Positions 25,303 through 38,182 of a DNA stretch of 64,000 nt are shown here, one piece after another. The position numbers and the translations under genes are program-made. The notes under the pieces were generated by a model, which had not been told where the DNA came from, ran no database searches, and was given only the letters and a program-made list of their open reading frames with translations. The stretch lies in assembly GCA_016716905.1 (NCBI GenBank), contig JADJUS010000022.1, positions 1,599,501 through 1,663,500 on the forward strand, given 5' to 3'. This DNA comes from Acidobacteriota bacterium (GTDB taxonomy: Bacteria > Acidobacteriota > Vicinamibacteria > Vicinamibacterales > SCN-69-37). Numbering within the stretch: the stretch's first letter is position 1; every line of letters begins with the position of its first letter.

Positions 25303-25766
25303 CCCTTCACCTTTTCAATGATCGAGGTTGTGGACCAGCCCTGTTCCACGGGCATCAGGATGACCTTGCCGCCTCGGGCCTCAACTGTGTCTCGGCCGAC
25401 GATCTTGTCTGGCGCCCAGTCGGCGCCTTTCACCAGCACATCGGGTTGAATGGCCTTGATGATCTCGGCGGGCGTCTCCTCGTCAAAAACCACCACTGCG
25501 CTCACGCACGCCAGCGCGTCCAGCACCTCGGCCCGTTCGGCCTCAGGCGTGAGGGGTCTTGTGGGTCCCTTGATCGCGCTGACCGACCGGTCGGAGTTGA
25601 TGGCGACGATGAGCACGTCGCCTTCGGCCCGGGCCGCTTGCAGGTACCGGACGTGACCTGGGTGGAGCAGGTCGAACACGCCGTTGGTGTACGCGATGCG
25701 CTGGCCGGCGGCGCGCGCGCGCTCAGCCCATGCGGCGGCTTCGGATCTGGACGAGAGGACCACCAA
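25293..25766 (-). CDS. rfaE2: D-glycero-beta-D-manno-heptose 1-phosphate adenylyltransferase
   Basis: The 157-residue single-domain nucleotidyltransferase has the signature [16 protein letters not shown] (residues 27-42) and [17 protein letters not shown]. It transfers AMP to heptose 1-phosphate in the ADP-heptose pathway that supplies the LPS inner core. It corresponds to the C-terminal half of E. coli HldE; the kinase half is not in this window. Its last codons and stop lie within an 8-bp repeat array. The presence of this gene supports a diderm, LPS-bearing cell. Confidence 0.9.
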   Translation of the reverse strand: MVVLSSRSEAAAWAERARAAGQRIAYTNGVFDLLHPGHVRYLQAARAEGDVLIVAINSDRSVSAIKGPTRPLTPEAERAEVLDALACVSAVVVFDEETPAEIIKAIQPDVLVKGADWAPDKIVGRDTVEARGGKVILMPVEQGWSTTSIIEKVKGSS

Positions 25767-25814
25767 TGAAGGTTATCGCAAGTGCCAGCGCGTTTGTCGT
25801 TTCAAGGTCGAGGA

Positions 25815-26036
25815 CTATCCTGGCGGACTCACAGGCCAATAGCCCAAGCCTTCGCCGACCCACATCAGGTCGTACTTCTCCGCCCACCAAAGGACAAACT
25901 GAACCGGACTTTCACCGGCGTCGAAGGCTGCACGCAGCGGTTCGATTTCACCGCAGAGACTGTCCCACGTTATCGCGAGGTGCGTCGTGCACACAGCGTC
26001 CACCAGTGCGGCCCATTCATCAAATGTCAGGCTCAT
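25815..26036 (-). CDS. Small acidic hypothetical protein (73 aa)
   Basis: The protein starts MSLTFDEWAALVDAVC, is rich in acidic and aromatic residues (four Trp) and ends GLGYWPVSPPG. I do not recognise it. Protein-like composition, an ATG start and a position 56 bp downstream of the nuclease-helicase gene on the same strand support a real gene. It may be an accessory subunit or immunity partner of that protein, or an unrelated cargo gene; this is inference from proximity alone. Confidence 0.5.
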   Translation of the reverse strand: MSLTFDEWAALVDAVCTTHLAITWDSLCGEIEPLRAAFDAGESPVQFVLWWAEKYDLMWVGEGLGYWPVSPPG

Positions 26037-26092
26037 GACAAGCTTGTCCTTGCAGAGGACTTTAGCATCGTCAGCGTGCTACGAAGTGTGAG

Positions 26093-28078
26093 TTAAAGGA
26101 CCGGAAGCCCCACGCTCGAGAGGTACTCGAACGTGGGATCATAAAACGCAGGGGATCGCGTTGGGTCGGTCTTATCGCCAGGGGGAACACAAATCACCAT
26201 GCCCTGGCGGGCACGAGTGAGTAGGACTCGGTACGCGTTGCGCAAGTAACTGCGGCGATCTTCGTTCTTCACGTTCTGCCATTTACTGGCTTTGAACGAG
26301 TGGCCGCTCCATCTGGTTCTGGCAAAGCGGAAGTCGGCATCCCAAGTGACACACACCCAATCCAGTTCCAGTCCTTGCACTTGGAACTCTGTCGCGGCGT
26401 CTTCCAAGTAGAAACTCGACCTCGTGTCATCCCGATCGTTGAGAAACCAATGGACCGGGTCCACCTCAACCCGGACATCAACCGCGTGAGGCTTCAGCCG
26501 CTGAGCACCTGACGACGCCACTAGTCCGTACCGTTCAGATCCTCGCGCTTTCTTGCGAATCCAGTCCTTGGCTCGGTCCAGATCTCTGGTAATGACGATC
26601 GGGTAGCGTGGAAGGACCGCCGTGAGCAGGTCACGGGCTTCTGCCGCCTCAAGATCCAAAATGGCCTTGACGAAGTGTGAGACATTCTCTGCCCTGAATG
26701 ACCGCATGGACACGGCCAAATGTTGGCGATCATCCTGAACGACTTTGGCCGTGCCGGCCAAGCGTTCTATGGCGCTCACTGCGTCGTACTCGGAGTCGGT
26801 CAGGTTCGGTGAAATGTGCGCGGTCCAGGTTGAAGCCGTCGTCGAAACCGCCTCCAGCCAGGCAGAGATGCCCGCTTCGCCTCGGTTGATCTCCTGGCCG
26901 CCGCCTACAAGGCAGATGACCACGGCCCAATCTGGGTGACGGTCGAGATATGAGAGCAGGAACTCTGGTTCGGATTGCGTGAAGCCTGGCCGGCCTTTCT
27001 TCCGGCGCATGAAGTCAGCCGTCATGGCGTGATTCCAGGCACGTTGGGCTTCATCGAAGATCACGACATGATCGCTTGGTGGACCTGGGTGTTTGAGGCC
27101 CTCATCGCGAAAGTGATGCACGTTCTGGATGAAGGCCTTTATCTTCTGCCGTACGTCGCCCTTCCGCGTCCGGTCCTTTTTCGCGCGCAGGCGGGCTACC
27201 TCGTCCCTGGCCAGCGCCTCGCTAAGCACTTTGACCAGCGGGCCGTTTCCTGAGAGGAACACTGCGTGAGTTGGACTCGCTTGATCCCGCCGCTTCGTAG
27301 CGACGTTGAGGCCGACGAGCGTCTTGCCGGCGCCAGGCACTCCGGTGACGAAGACAATCGCTTTGCGTCCCTCGGTCTTGGCGGCGTCGATGATTGACTC
27401 AACCGCTGCGGACGTGAGCCTGAGATTGCGGGCGCCAGCATCGTGGCGGGCGATGGCATCAACAGAGTGTTGGGAATAGAGCGCCTGCGCGGCCTCAATA
27501 ATCGTTGGCGTCGGTTGGTAGGGTGCCTGGGCCCAGCTTGTGGCATCGAGATCTGGCCCGCTGATCGCGTCGAGTCCAACCTGAATTGCGCGCCGAAGCC
27601 GCACGGCATTGCAGGTCATGGGTGGATAGACGGCGTCGTCGGCCGGCGGCAGGAGGATCGGCTCGAAGTCTGGCGCTTCAGTCGCAACGAGGATCGGGAT
27701 GATTGGGACGGTGTGACTAGCTTGGTGGAAGTTCTTCAAATCCAGCGCGTAGTCCCACGCCTGGTTGTAGTCGCTGATCTTGATTCGGCCCTCTCCGACC
27801 TTGAACTCGATCACGAAGACCGCCGATCCACTGATCAATACCGTGTCGATTCTGCTGCCAACGCGGGGAACATCAAACTCGAGAAAGAGCGCTCCAGTTA
27901 GCCCGGCGAGTGACGCCTTGAGGATCTCGATCTCGCCGATCCAGGCATCGCGCTGTGGCGGATCGACCGAAAACCCACTTCTCGCCGTAAGCGCGCCCAG
28001 GACCGACTCCGTCGTGTTGGCAAGGAAGTCCGCGACATCAGCGGCGTAGTACGACCGGGAGAATGCGGGGTCCGACAT
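26093..28078 (-). CDS. PD-(D/E)XK nuclease-DUF2075 superfamily-1 helicase fusion
   Basis: The 661-residue protein has an N-terminal restriction-nuclease-like core: D78 (SRIDTVLI), E91 and K93 (FVIEFKVG) and a downstream QAWDY motif. Then comes a DUF2075/SF1 helicase with Walker A GVPGAGKT (246-253), Walker B VVIFDEAQ (338-345), GGGQEINRGE, and a C-terminal RNAYRVLLTRARQG helicase motif. DUF2075 proteins with a nuclease domain are frequent in defence islands, so antiphage function is plausible but inferred. Base composition is lower than in flanking genes (one sampled 60-base line is about 53% GC), consistent with acquisition. It sits between hldE and the wzt operon, next to a long palindrome. 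Confidence 0.85.
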   Translation of the reverse strand: MSDPAFSRSYYAADVADFLANTTESVLGALTARSGFSVDPPQRDAWIGEIEILKASLAGLTGALFLEFDVPRVGSRIDTVLISGSAVFVIEFKVGEGRIKISDYNQAWDYALDLKNFHQASHTVPIIPILVATEAPDFEPILLPPADDAVYPPMTCNAVRLRRAIQVGLDAISGPDLDATSWAQAPYQPTPTIIEAAQALYSQHSVDAIARHDAGARNLRLTSAAVESIIDAAKTEGRKAIVFVTGVPGAGKTLVGLNVATKRRDQASPTHAVFLSGNGPLVKVLSEALARDEVARLRAKKDRTRKGDVRQKIKAFIQNVHHFRDEGLKHPGPPSDHVVIFDEAQRAWNHAMTADFMRRKKGRPGFTQSEPEFLLSYLDRHPDWAVVICLVGGGQEINRGEAGISAWLEAVSTTASTWTAHISPNLTDSEYDAVSAIERLAGTAKVVQDDRQHLAVSMRSFRAENVSHFVKAILDLEAAEARDLLTAVLPRYPIVITRDLDRAKDWIRKKARGSERYGLVASSGAQRLKPHAVDVRVEVDPVHWFLNDRDDTRSSFYLEDAATEFQVQGLELDWVCVTWDADFRFARTRWSGHSFKASKWQNVKNEDRRSYLRNAYRVLLTRARQGMVICVPPGDKTDPTRSPAFYDPTFEYLSSVGLPVL

Positions 28079-28113
28079 TTGACGGGTGCGCGCCAGGTTA
28101 TCACTGGGACACG

Positions 28114-28311
28114 GTTTTCACCCGGCTGCCGCATCGTCGCGATGCCCGACTGCGAGCGACGCGACTGCGATGGTCCAAAACGCGACGAAGGGGGGCAACG
28201 CCGCGTGGGATAGGGACCCACGCGCTGGACAAAGGTCGATGACCCTGGAGTCGCGTTTTGCCGCGTCGGAAGCCGGAGGGCAGCGCGACGATGGGGCAGC
28301 CGGGTGAAAAC
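28114..28311. repeat. 198-bp palindromic element between wzt and the nuclease-helicase gene
   Basis: The outer arms 28114-28141 and 28284-28311 are complementary at 27 of 28 positions. Further inside, AAAACGCGAC (28177-28186) pairs with GTCGCGTTTT (28250-28259), and a central hairpin CGCGTGGG / CCCACGCG lies at 28202-28223. The right arm ends two bases before the wzt stop codon, while the left arm starts 36 bp upstream of the nuclease-helicase start. It could end wzt transcription, form a structured leader for the nuclease-helicase mRNA, or mark the edge of an acquired segment. Confidence 0.8.
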
Positions 28312-28312
28312 T

Positions 28313-29638
28313 CTACTTGGGCGCCTTGAACCGGATCGCGGTGGAGAAGTCCCAGTGGTGCTTCGGACGGTAAATCCCACCATCCTTGATGCGCGACTTC
28401 ACGCGAAAGGTGTGCAGCAGCCGATGGTAGTCGTACGGGGCGCCGTCGCGCTTATGAACTGCGACGTCCAACTTGTAGGTGCCCTCGACGAGGTCGAGTG
28501 AATCCACCGTGAGGGTGACCGTGGCCTCGCCCTCGAGACGGTCCGACTCAAGTTCTTCAATATCGGTGTTGGTGCCGTAGACCATGGCGCCATCGGCGGT
28601 GAACAAGCCGATGCCAAACACAAAATCGCGCACTGGCGCTGCGGCCTTCACACCCAGAATCACGCGCATCTGCTCGCCGGTGTGAAATACGTGCGTGGAC
28701 TGGCCATTGGCATCCTGGAAATCCACCGACGCGATTTCCACGCCGCCAGATCCCCAGCGGCCCTCGCCCGCCTGATTCATGTCGCCGAAGTGACTCTCGG
28801 CCTCCACCGGACCAGCCGGGGTGGCCTGCCCGGCACCGCCGGCATCGTGCTTCGCCTTTTCATCCGACGCCGCGAGGAACCGCTCTTCCTGACGAGCCAC
28901 GTCCGTGACATACGTCCCGACCACGCGCGTGGGATCACCCTCGGCCTTCTTCTCGCCCGCGTCGAGCCACACGGCTTCGTCGCAGAATCGCTCGACGAGT
29001 CCCAGCGAGTGCGTCACCAGCAGGATGGTTTTACCGCGCCGCTTGAACTCACCAAACTTGTCCAGGCACTTGTGCGTGAAGCCCTCGTCGCCAACCGCCA
29101 GGACCTCGTCCACAAGCAGCACGTCGGGATCCACGTGAATCGCCACGGCAAAACCCAGGCGCATGTACATACCGGACGAGTAGGTTTTCACCGGCGCGTC
29201 GATGAATTCGGTGAGCTCGGCAAATTCCACGATCTCGTCGAAGCGCCTTGTGATCTCCTTCTTCGTCAGGCCCAGCATGATGCCGTTGATGAAGACGTTT
29301 TCCCGGCCGGAGATCTCCGGGTGAAACCCGGCGCCCAGTTCAATGAGCGCCGAGATGCGGCCTTCGACGGTCACAGTACCGATGGTCGGCTTCGTGATCC
29401 CGGCCACCAGTTTCAACGCGGTGCTCTTGCCCGATCCGTTCCGGCCGACCACGCCATAGGTGCAGCCCTTCGGCACGGTGAACGACACGTCCTTCAGCGC
29501 CTGAAACGTCTCCTCAGGCCTGAGCTTGCGGACGAGATCCCCTGAAAGCAGCGCGCTCTTCAGCGTGGAAAACTGACGGCCGCCATACCGGCGATAGATC
29601 TTGCTGACGTGATCAAGCGTAATGGCCGTCGAGTTCAC
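28313..29638 (-). CDS. wzt: O-antigen/polysaccharide ABC exporter, ATP-binding subunit (Wzt type)
   Basis: The 441-residue protein has an ABC ATPase domain (Walker A VVGRNGSGKS, signature TYSSGMYMRLGFA, Walker B DVLLVDEVLA) to about residue 245. A C-terminal beta-sandwich of about 180 residues follows, as in Wzt proteins that bind the capped end of the O-polysaccharide. It energises export of undecaprenyl-linked glycan. It overlaps the wzm stop by 4 bp and ends the long atp-to-wzt gene string; the palindrome at 28114-28311 immediately follows. Confidence 0.9.
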   Translation of the reverse strand: MNSTAITLDHVSKIYRRYGGRQFSTLKSALLSGDLVRKLRPEETFQALKDVSFTVPKGCTYGVVGRNGSGKSTALKLVAGITKPTIGTVTVEGRISALIELGAGFHPEISGRENVFINGIMLGLTKKEITRRFDEIVEFAELTEFIDAPVKTYSSGMYMRLGFAVAIHVDPDVLLVDEVLAVGDEGFTHKCLDKFGEFKRRGKTILLVTHSLGLVERFCDEAVWLDAGEKKAEGDPTRVVGTYVTDVARQEERFLAASDEKAKHDAGGAGQATPAGPVEAESHFGDMNQAGEGRWGSGGVEIASVDFQDANGQSTHVFHTGEQMRVILGVKAAAPVRDFVFGIGLFTADGAMVYGTNTDIEELESDRLEGEATVTLTVDSLDLVEGTYKLDVAVHKRDGAPYDYHRLLHTFRVKSRIKDGGIYRPKHHWDFSTAIRFKAPK

Positions 29639-30423
29639 ACGGCCTCCGAGAACGAATCACGCAGGCGATCGAAGATCCAGTAGGCCGCAAAAAACAAGAT
29701 AATCGAGGCCCCACCCAGCGCGAGCAGCCACCACTTGTGACCGAAAGGGCCATCGAAAAACAGGATCTCTTGATAGGAGATCGCGAGGTGGGTGAACGGA
29801 TTCAGGTCGAAGTAGTTCTTGTACTCGGGATATTGCTGGTAGGAGTAGATGATGGGTGTGGTGAAGAACCAGAAGGTGAGCAGGTTCGAGACAAGATCTT
29901 TGACATCGCGGAAGTGCACGGAAAGTGCGGAAAGCAGCAGTGCGAGCGCCGCCGTAAAAATAAACTGGACGACCAGAGCAACCAGGAACCAGGGAAGTTC
30001 AATCCAGTCTGGTGTCACGCCGTAATAGATCATGAAGATGGCCAGAATCGGCAAGCCCAGTAGAAAGTGCGCCATGTTCGAACAGATGGTCACAATCGGA
30101 AGAACTTCTGCCGGAAACAACACCTTCTTGATCAGATTGCCGCCGGAGATTAACGACCCGGTCGCCTCGTTCATCGACGACTGAAACCAGGTCCACGGCA
30201 GCAGCCCGGTAAACATGAACACGGCGTACGGCTGGATGCCTTGTGTGCGGTTCTCCAGGAGTGTGGCGAACACGAAGCTGTAGATCAGCAACAACATCAG
30301 GGGGTTCACAAACGACCAGAAGAACCCCAGCATCGATCCCCGGTACCGCGCCTTCAGATCACGCGCCACCAGACTCTGGATGAGGCCGCGATACCGAAGA
30401 AGCTGTCCGAGGTTATGCCACAT
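29635..30423 (-). CDS. wzm: Polysaccharide ABC exporter permease (Wzm type)
   Basis: The 262-residue protein has the ABC-2 permease pattern: an amphipathic N-terminus with SLVARDLKARYRGSMLGFFW, six hydrophobic segments and a C-terminal FFAAYWIFDRLRDSF. With the overlapping Wzt subunit it forms the inner-membrane channel for glycan export. The start overlaps the 3' end of the PP2C gene by 11 bp, and no glycosyltransferase genes are next to it, so the exporter is separated from its biosynthetic locus. Confidence 0.9.
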   Translation of the reverse strand: MWHNLGQLLRYRGLIQSLVARDLKARYRGSMLGFFWSFVNPLMLLLIYSFVFATLLENRTQGIQPYAVFMFTGLLPWTWFQSSMNEATGSLISGGNLIKKVLFPAEVLPIVTICSNMAHFLLGLPILAIFMIYYGVTPDWIELPWFLVALVVQFIFTAALALLLSALSVHFRDVKDLVSNLLTFWFFTTPIIYSYQQYPEYKNYFDLNPFTHLAISYQEILFFDGPFGHKWWLLALGGASIILFFAAYWIFDRLRDSFSEAV

Positions 30424-31198
30424 CGCCCGCGGCGTCGACCTCGACGAGAATCACCGTGATGTTGTCGGGACCGCCGGCAGCGTTGGCCGCATTGATCAGC
30501 GACTGCGCGCACGCAGCCAGCTCGCCGGGTTTGTTCATCAGCTCACTCAGGCGGGCCGGTGGCACCACCGAGGACAACCCGTCGGAACACATCAGCAGGC
30601 GATCGCCGGCCTTCAGATCCACTTCCTTGATGTCCACTTCGGGATCAACGCCGCCCGAAATGGCGCGCGTCACCACATTCCGCCACGGATGCCGCTGGGC
30701 ATCGTCATCCGTGAGCACGCCCGCGCGCACCTGCTCGCCCACCCACGAATGGTCGTCCGTCAGCTGTCGCAGCTTGCCCTCACGCCACTGGTAAGCGCGA
30801 CTGTCACCAACGTGCGCCACCTGCGCCATGCCCGCAGGTTGCAGCAGAATCGCGACGGCCGTGGTCGCCATGCCCTTGAGCTCGGGATCCGCACCAATGG
30901 CCGACGCCACGCGCTGGTTGGCCAGGCGAAGCGCGGCGATCAAGCGGTTAGCCGCCAGCGAATGCGCCGTATCAAAAGGGAAGGGCCAGGTCTGATTGAG
31001 GTCCGCGTTGCGGGTGTCGTCGATGAACTGTTCGATCACCTGCACGGTCAGGCGCGACGCCACCTCGCCGGCTTCGTGGCCACCCATGCCGTCGGCCACC
31101 ACGTACAGACCAAGGTCCTGGCGCTCTCGGAACGCATCTTCGTTGCTCTCGCGTCGAAGGCCCGTATGGGTGACGGCGACCGAGGAGATTTGCGGCAT
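30413..31198 (-). CDS. PP2C-family Ser/Thr protein phosphatase (PrpC/Stp type)
   Basis: The 261-residue protein begins MPQISSVAVTHTGLRRESNED and carries the PPM metal motifs ESNEDAF, ADGMGGHEAGEVAS, VGDSRAYQW, CSDGLSSVV and GGPDNITVI. It dephosphorylates substrates of Hanks-type Ser/Thr kinases; no kinase gene is adjacent. The ATG at 31198 lies 4 bp after atpC, whereas longer upstream in-frame starts would run back into atpC. Its 3' end overlaps wzm by 11 bp. Confidence 0.9.
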   Translation of the reverse strand: MPQISSVAVTHTGLRRESNEDAFRERQDLGLYVVADGMGGHEAGEVASRLTVQVIEQFIDDTRNADLNQTWPFPFDTAHSLAANRLIAALRLANQRVASAIGADPELKGMATTAVAILLQPAGMAQVAHVGDSRAYQWREGKLRQLTDDHSWVGEQVRAGVLTDDDAQRHPWRNVVTRAISGGVDPEVDIKEVDLKAGDRLLMCSDGLSSVVPPARLSELMNKPGELAACAQSLINAANAAGGPDNITVILVEVDAAGDVA

Positions 31199-31202
31199 CA
31201 GG

Positions 31203-31637
31203 TCAGCCGCGGGTCCGCGCGTGTTGTGATACCTGCAGGCGTGTGATCGCCCGCAGCAGCGCGATGCGAGCGCGCTCGTAGTCCATTTCCGACACGCCGC
31301 CCTTGACGACTTCGGCCAGTCGTTCTTCGGCGCGCCGCTTGGCAGACTGGGCACGTTCCAGATCGATGTCGTCGGCCTTTTCGGCGATACGCGCCAGGAT
31401 GGTCACACGGTCGGGAAGAATCTCGGCAAATCCGAAACCGACAAAGCCGTGAAACTTCTCGGTGCCTTTCCGGTACCACATCTCGCCCACCTTCAGGCTG
31501 ACGAGCATGGGGGTGTGTCCCGGCAGGACTCCGAGGAACCCTTCCTCGCCGGGCAGCTGCAGCTCGTCCACTTCGTCGTGGACGATCGCACGCTCCGGCG
31601 TGACGAATTCAAGGCGTAAGGTCGTGGGGATGGCCAT
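31203..31637 (-). CDS. atpC: ATP synthase F1 subunit epsilon
   Basis: The 144-residue protein has the epsilon beta-sandwich (LRLEFVTPERAIVHDEVDELQLPGEEG, shown here in part; GVLPGHTPMLVSL) followed by a helical C-terminal part rich in Arg and Ala. Epsilon links gamma to the c-ring and inhibits hydrolysis. It is the last F1 gene of the cluster and starts 9 bp after atpD. The PP2C gene follows after 4 bp. Confidence 0.92.
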   Translation of the reverse strand: MAIPTTLRLEFVTPERAIVHDEVDELQLPGEEGFLGVLPGHTPMLVSLKVGEMWYRKGTEKFHGFVGFGFAEILPDRVTILARIAEKADDIDLERAQSAKRRAEERLAEVVKGGVSEMDYERARIALLRAITRLQVSQHARTRG

Positions 31638-31646
31638 GGAACGTCT

Positions 31647-33976
<2,330 letters not shown>

Positions 33977-33979
33977 CCC

Positions 33980-35494
<1,515 letters not shown>

Positions 35495-35558
35495 CGTGTC
35501 CTCATGGCGGTGCGCGCTGGCCCCGCCGGTCGTGGTGTTACTGCTTGCTCGTGACTGG

Positions 35559-36107
35559 TTATGCGGGCGACAACAATTGCCGGCGCATCTTCTCCAGTTG
35601 CCGCGTCAGGCTGGCGTCATACACCACGCTGCCCACGCGGGCGACAATGCCGCCCATGATAGACGGGTCTACCGACTCTTTCAGACGCACCTCGGCGCCC
35701 ACCGCCGCGCTGAGCGCCTTGGCCAACGCGTCGCGCTGGTTGCCCGGCAATTCGGTGGCCGTGACGATCTGCGCGTTCACCACCTTGCGGTGCGCCATCA
35801 GTTTCTCGGTGTAGGCCGCGGCCACATCCCGCACGCTGCCCATGCGGTCGCGGTCGGCCAGCATCAGGAGCAGGCGACGCACTTCGCCGGAGAATTCGCC
35901 GGACGTGTTCAGAATCTGTTCAATGAGTTCGCGCTTCTTCAGCGCAGGAATCGCGGGATGGGCCAACACGGTTTGCAGTTCAGTGTGGCCATCAACCAAC
36001 GCGACGAATGCGTTCAGTTCACCTTCAACCCTGGCCAGATCGCCCTTCGCCTGCACGACCTCAAACAACACGGCCGCGTAACGGCGGGCAGCGGATCGAA
36101 CGCTCAT
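35559..36107 (-). CDS. atpH: ATP synthase F1 subunit delta
   Basis: The 182-residue peripheral-stalk protein starts [18 protein letters not shown] and ends with the family's [21 protein letters not shown] region. It joins F1 to the b-subunit stalk. It is the first gene of the F1 cluster here; no atpB, atpE or atpF genes for F0 lie upstream, where selD is found instead. A promoter-like sequence is at 36208-36237. Confidence 0.93.
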   Translation of the reverse strand: MSVRSAARRYAAVLFEVVQAKGDLARVEGELNAFVALVDGHTELQTVLAHPAIPALKKRELIEQILNTSGEFSGEVRRLLLMLADRDRMGSVRDVAAAYTEKLMAHRKVVNAQIVTATELPGNQRDALAKALSAAVGAEVRLKESVDPSIMGGIVARVGSVVYDASLTRQLEKMRRQLLSPA

Positions 36108-36207
36108 GAATGGGCTCCTGCGGCGAGGCAGGGAAGGATGTGGTTGACGATTTCACCGAACACGTGGGGCCTCCGCCGGGGGAGATCCTACCCCAGCCAA
36201 ACGACCA

Positions 36208-36237
36208 TTTATACCATTCAGGCCCGCGGCCGGGCAA
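36208..36237 (-). promoter_or_regulatory. Candidate promoter of the atpHAGDC transcription unit
   Basis: On the minus strand TTGCCC and TATAAA are separated by 18 bases, about 100 bp before the atpH start, in the 130-bp gap after selD. The match to the sigma-70 consensus is moderate. Confidence 0.4.
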
Positions 36238-37281
36238 CTACAACAGCCGCACAAGAACGTCATCGGCACCGCGCGGTTCGACCCGTCCGACACTCGTCGC
36301 CCGCACACCTGCAGTGGTGAGCTGGTCCACAAAACCCGCGGCCGCATCCGGCGCCAGGCTGAAAAGGAGTCCGCCCGACGTTTGGGGGTCCATGCAGAGG
36401 AGCGCCACTTCGGGTGCCACATCCGGGCCCACGATTACCCGTCGGAAGTGGCCGAGGTTCGAGCGGCCACCGCACGGCAGATTCGCCGCAGCCAGTTCGG
36501 CTGCGCCGCTAAGGAGGGGAAGGGCTCCGGCGTTGAAGGCCAGCGTGGTCCCGCTGGCCTGCGCAACCTCGGTGGCGTGCCCGATCAGGCCAAAACCGGT
36601 GATATCCGTGCAGGCGCTGACGACTCCCGGTGGCAGGGCCGCGGCAAGTCGCGCTGCGGTGTTGTTGAGGGTCACCATGGACGCAACGGCTGATTTAAGC
36701 TGGATTTCTGTTGAACGACCGAATTTGGTGGCTCGCACCACAACGCCGGTTCCCAGAGCTTTCGTGAGTACGAGGACGTCTCCGGCTCTGGCACCAGCAT
36801 TAGTCAGGACTCGATCGGGGTGGACGTGGCCGGTAACCGAGTAGCCAAACTTGATCTCCGGATCGGTGACGGTGTGCCCTCCGAGCAGCACAACTCCGGC
36901 CTCGCGCAACTTGTCGGAACCGCCTCGAAATATTTCGCGGACCACTTCGGGAGCGGGTCCATCTTTGGGAAGCGCGGCAATTGCCAGGGCCGTGCGGGGC
37001 TCCCCGCCCATCGCGTAGACATCGCTGAGCGCGTTGGCCGCCGCAATCTGACCGTACAGATACGGGTCGTCAACGATGGGCGTAAAAAAGTCTACCGTCT
37101 GCACCAACGCCGAATCGGCCGACCACCGATAGACACCGGCGTCGTCAGCGGTCTGAAAGTCCACGAGGATTCGGTCGTCCACATGGGCCGGTTGCAGGCC
37201 TTCCATGATGCGCTCGAGGTCGACGGCCTGCAGCTTGCTGGCGCAGCCGGCGCAGTCGGCGTAGTCGGTGAGCTTCTTCAC
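36238..37281 (-). CDS. selD: Selenide, water dikinase (selenophosphate synthetase)
   Basis: The 347-residue enzyme makes selenophosphate from selenide and ATP for selenocysteine or 2-selenouridine. The N-terminal loop reads DCAGCASK, with Cys13 and Lys16 matching the catalytic C-x-x-K pair of E. coli SelD (Cys17, Lys20), so it is the cysteine form. AIR-synthase-like motifs (TVDFFTPIVDDPYLYGQIAA, GGHTVTDPEIKFG) follow. It starts 2 bp after parB and so appears to be the third gene of a parA-parB-selD unit. No selA, selB or selenoprotein gene is visible in the window. Confidence 0.93.
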   Translation of the reverse strand: MKKLTDYADCAGCASKLQAVDLERIMEGLQPAHVDDRILVDFQTADDAGVYRWSADSALVQTVDFFTPIVDDPYLYGQIAAANALSDVYAMGGEPRTALAIAALPKDGPAPEVVREIFRGGSDKLREAGVVLLGGHTVTDPEIKFGYSVTGHVHPDRVLTNAGARAGDVLVLTKALGTGVVVRATKFGRSTEIQLKSAVASMVTLNNTAARLAAALPPGVVSACTDITGFGLIGHATEVAQASGTTLAFNAGALPLLSGAAELAAANLPCGGRSNLGHFRRVIVGPDVAPEVALLCMDPQTSGGLLFSLAPDAAAGFVDQLTTAGVRATSVGRVEPRGADDVLVRLL

Positions 37282-37283
37282 GT

Positions 37284-38180
37284 TCAGGACTCCGTCAATT
37301 TTTCGAACAGGCGCTGAAGTTCCTCTTCGTTCGTAAAGTCCACTTCAATACGCCCGCCCTTGCCTTTGCGGACGATGCGCACGCGGGTGCCGAGCGCAAG
37401 TTTCAGCTGTTCTTCAGCCGCGCGAGTATTCGGGTCAACTTTGGGCTTGAGCGCTTCAGGGGCATCGGACTTGGCAGTGGTCTCATCGCGGACGAGCGCT
37501 TCCGTTTCCCGCACTGACAAACCACGCGCAATGACATCGCGCCCAACGCGGCGTTGTGCCGCTTCATCTGTCAGCGACAACAACGCGCGTGCGTGCCCCA
37601 TCGTGAGCGCGCCGTCCGACAGCGCCGTGCGAATCTCGGCGTGCAGGCGGAGCAGCCGGATGTAGTTGGCCACGGTCGCGCGATCCTTGCCCACTTGTTC
37701 AGCGATCGATTCCTGCGAGAGGTGCAGGTCTTCGGACAGGCTGCGATACGCCTGCGCTTCTTCGATGGGGTTGAGATTCTCGCGCTGGATGTTTTCGATG
37801 AGCGCCACTTCCAGGAGTTTGTCGTCGGGCACATCGCGCACTGCGACAGGCACTTTCAGCAGGCCCGCGCGTTGCGCCGCGCGCCATCGTCGTTCGCCGG
37901 CGACGATTTCATAGGTGCCGGCCGTGTCTGCTCCTGCGGTGACATGGCGGACGACGATCGGTTGGATGACGCCGTTCGCGCGAATGGACTGCGCCAGTTC
38001 CTCGAGGCGCGCGTCGTCGATATGAAGTCGCGGTTGCCTGGGATTGGGCGAGAGCAGATCAATATCGAGTTCGGTAGGCCGGCCGCGATCGACGGCCGGC
38101 GCCTCACGAGGCGGTGGTGGTGCGGTGTCTCGGATCAGCGCGCTGAGACCGCGTCCGAGCGCGGGGCGTTTGATAGCCAT
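37284..38180 (-). CDS. parB: Chromosome-partitioning protein ParB
   Basis: The 298-residue CTPase/DNA-clamp protein has the ParB/Srx motifs ([43 protein letters not shown]), the central HTH ([20 protein letters not shown]) and a C-terminal dimerisation domain. It loads at parS and spreads on the origin region; a perfect parS lies at 39647-39662, 1.5 kb away. It is 2 bp downstream of parA and 2 bp upstream of selD. Confidence 0.95.
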   Translation of the reverse strand: MAIKRPALGRGLSALIRDTAPPPPREAPAVDRGRPTELDIDLLSPNPRQPRLHIDDARLEELAQSIRANGVIQPIVVRHVTAGADTAGTYEIVAGERRWRAAQRAGLLKVPVAVRDVPDDKLLEVALIENIQRENLNPIEEAQAYRSLSEDLHLSQESIAEQVGKDRATVANYIRLLRLHAEIRTALSDGALTMGHARALLSLTDEAAQRRVGRDVIARGLSVRETEALVRDETTAKSDAPEALKPKVDPNTRAAEEQLKLALGTRVRIVRKGKGGRIEVDFTNEEELQRLFEKLTES

Positions 38181-38182
38181 GA

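Noticed and set aside
25767..28312. A full mobile island around the nuclease-helicase gene with flanking repeats
   Set aside because: The palindrome is found only on one side; no matching direct or inverted repeat was seen between hldE and the small gene.
36238..37281. Selenocysteine codon in selD
   Set aside because: The catalytic position is an ordinary Cys codon and no in-frame TGA occurs in the gene.
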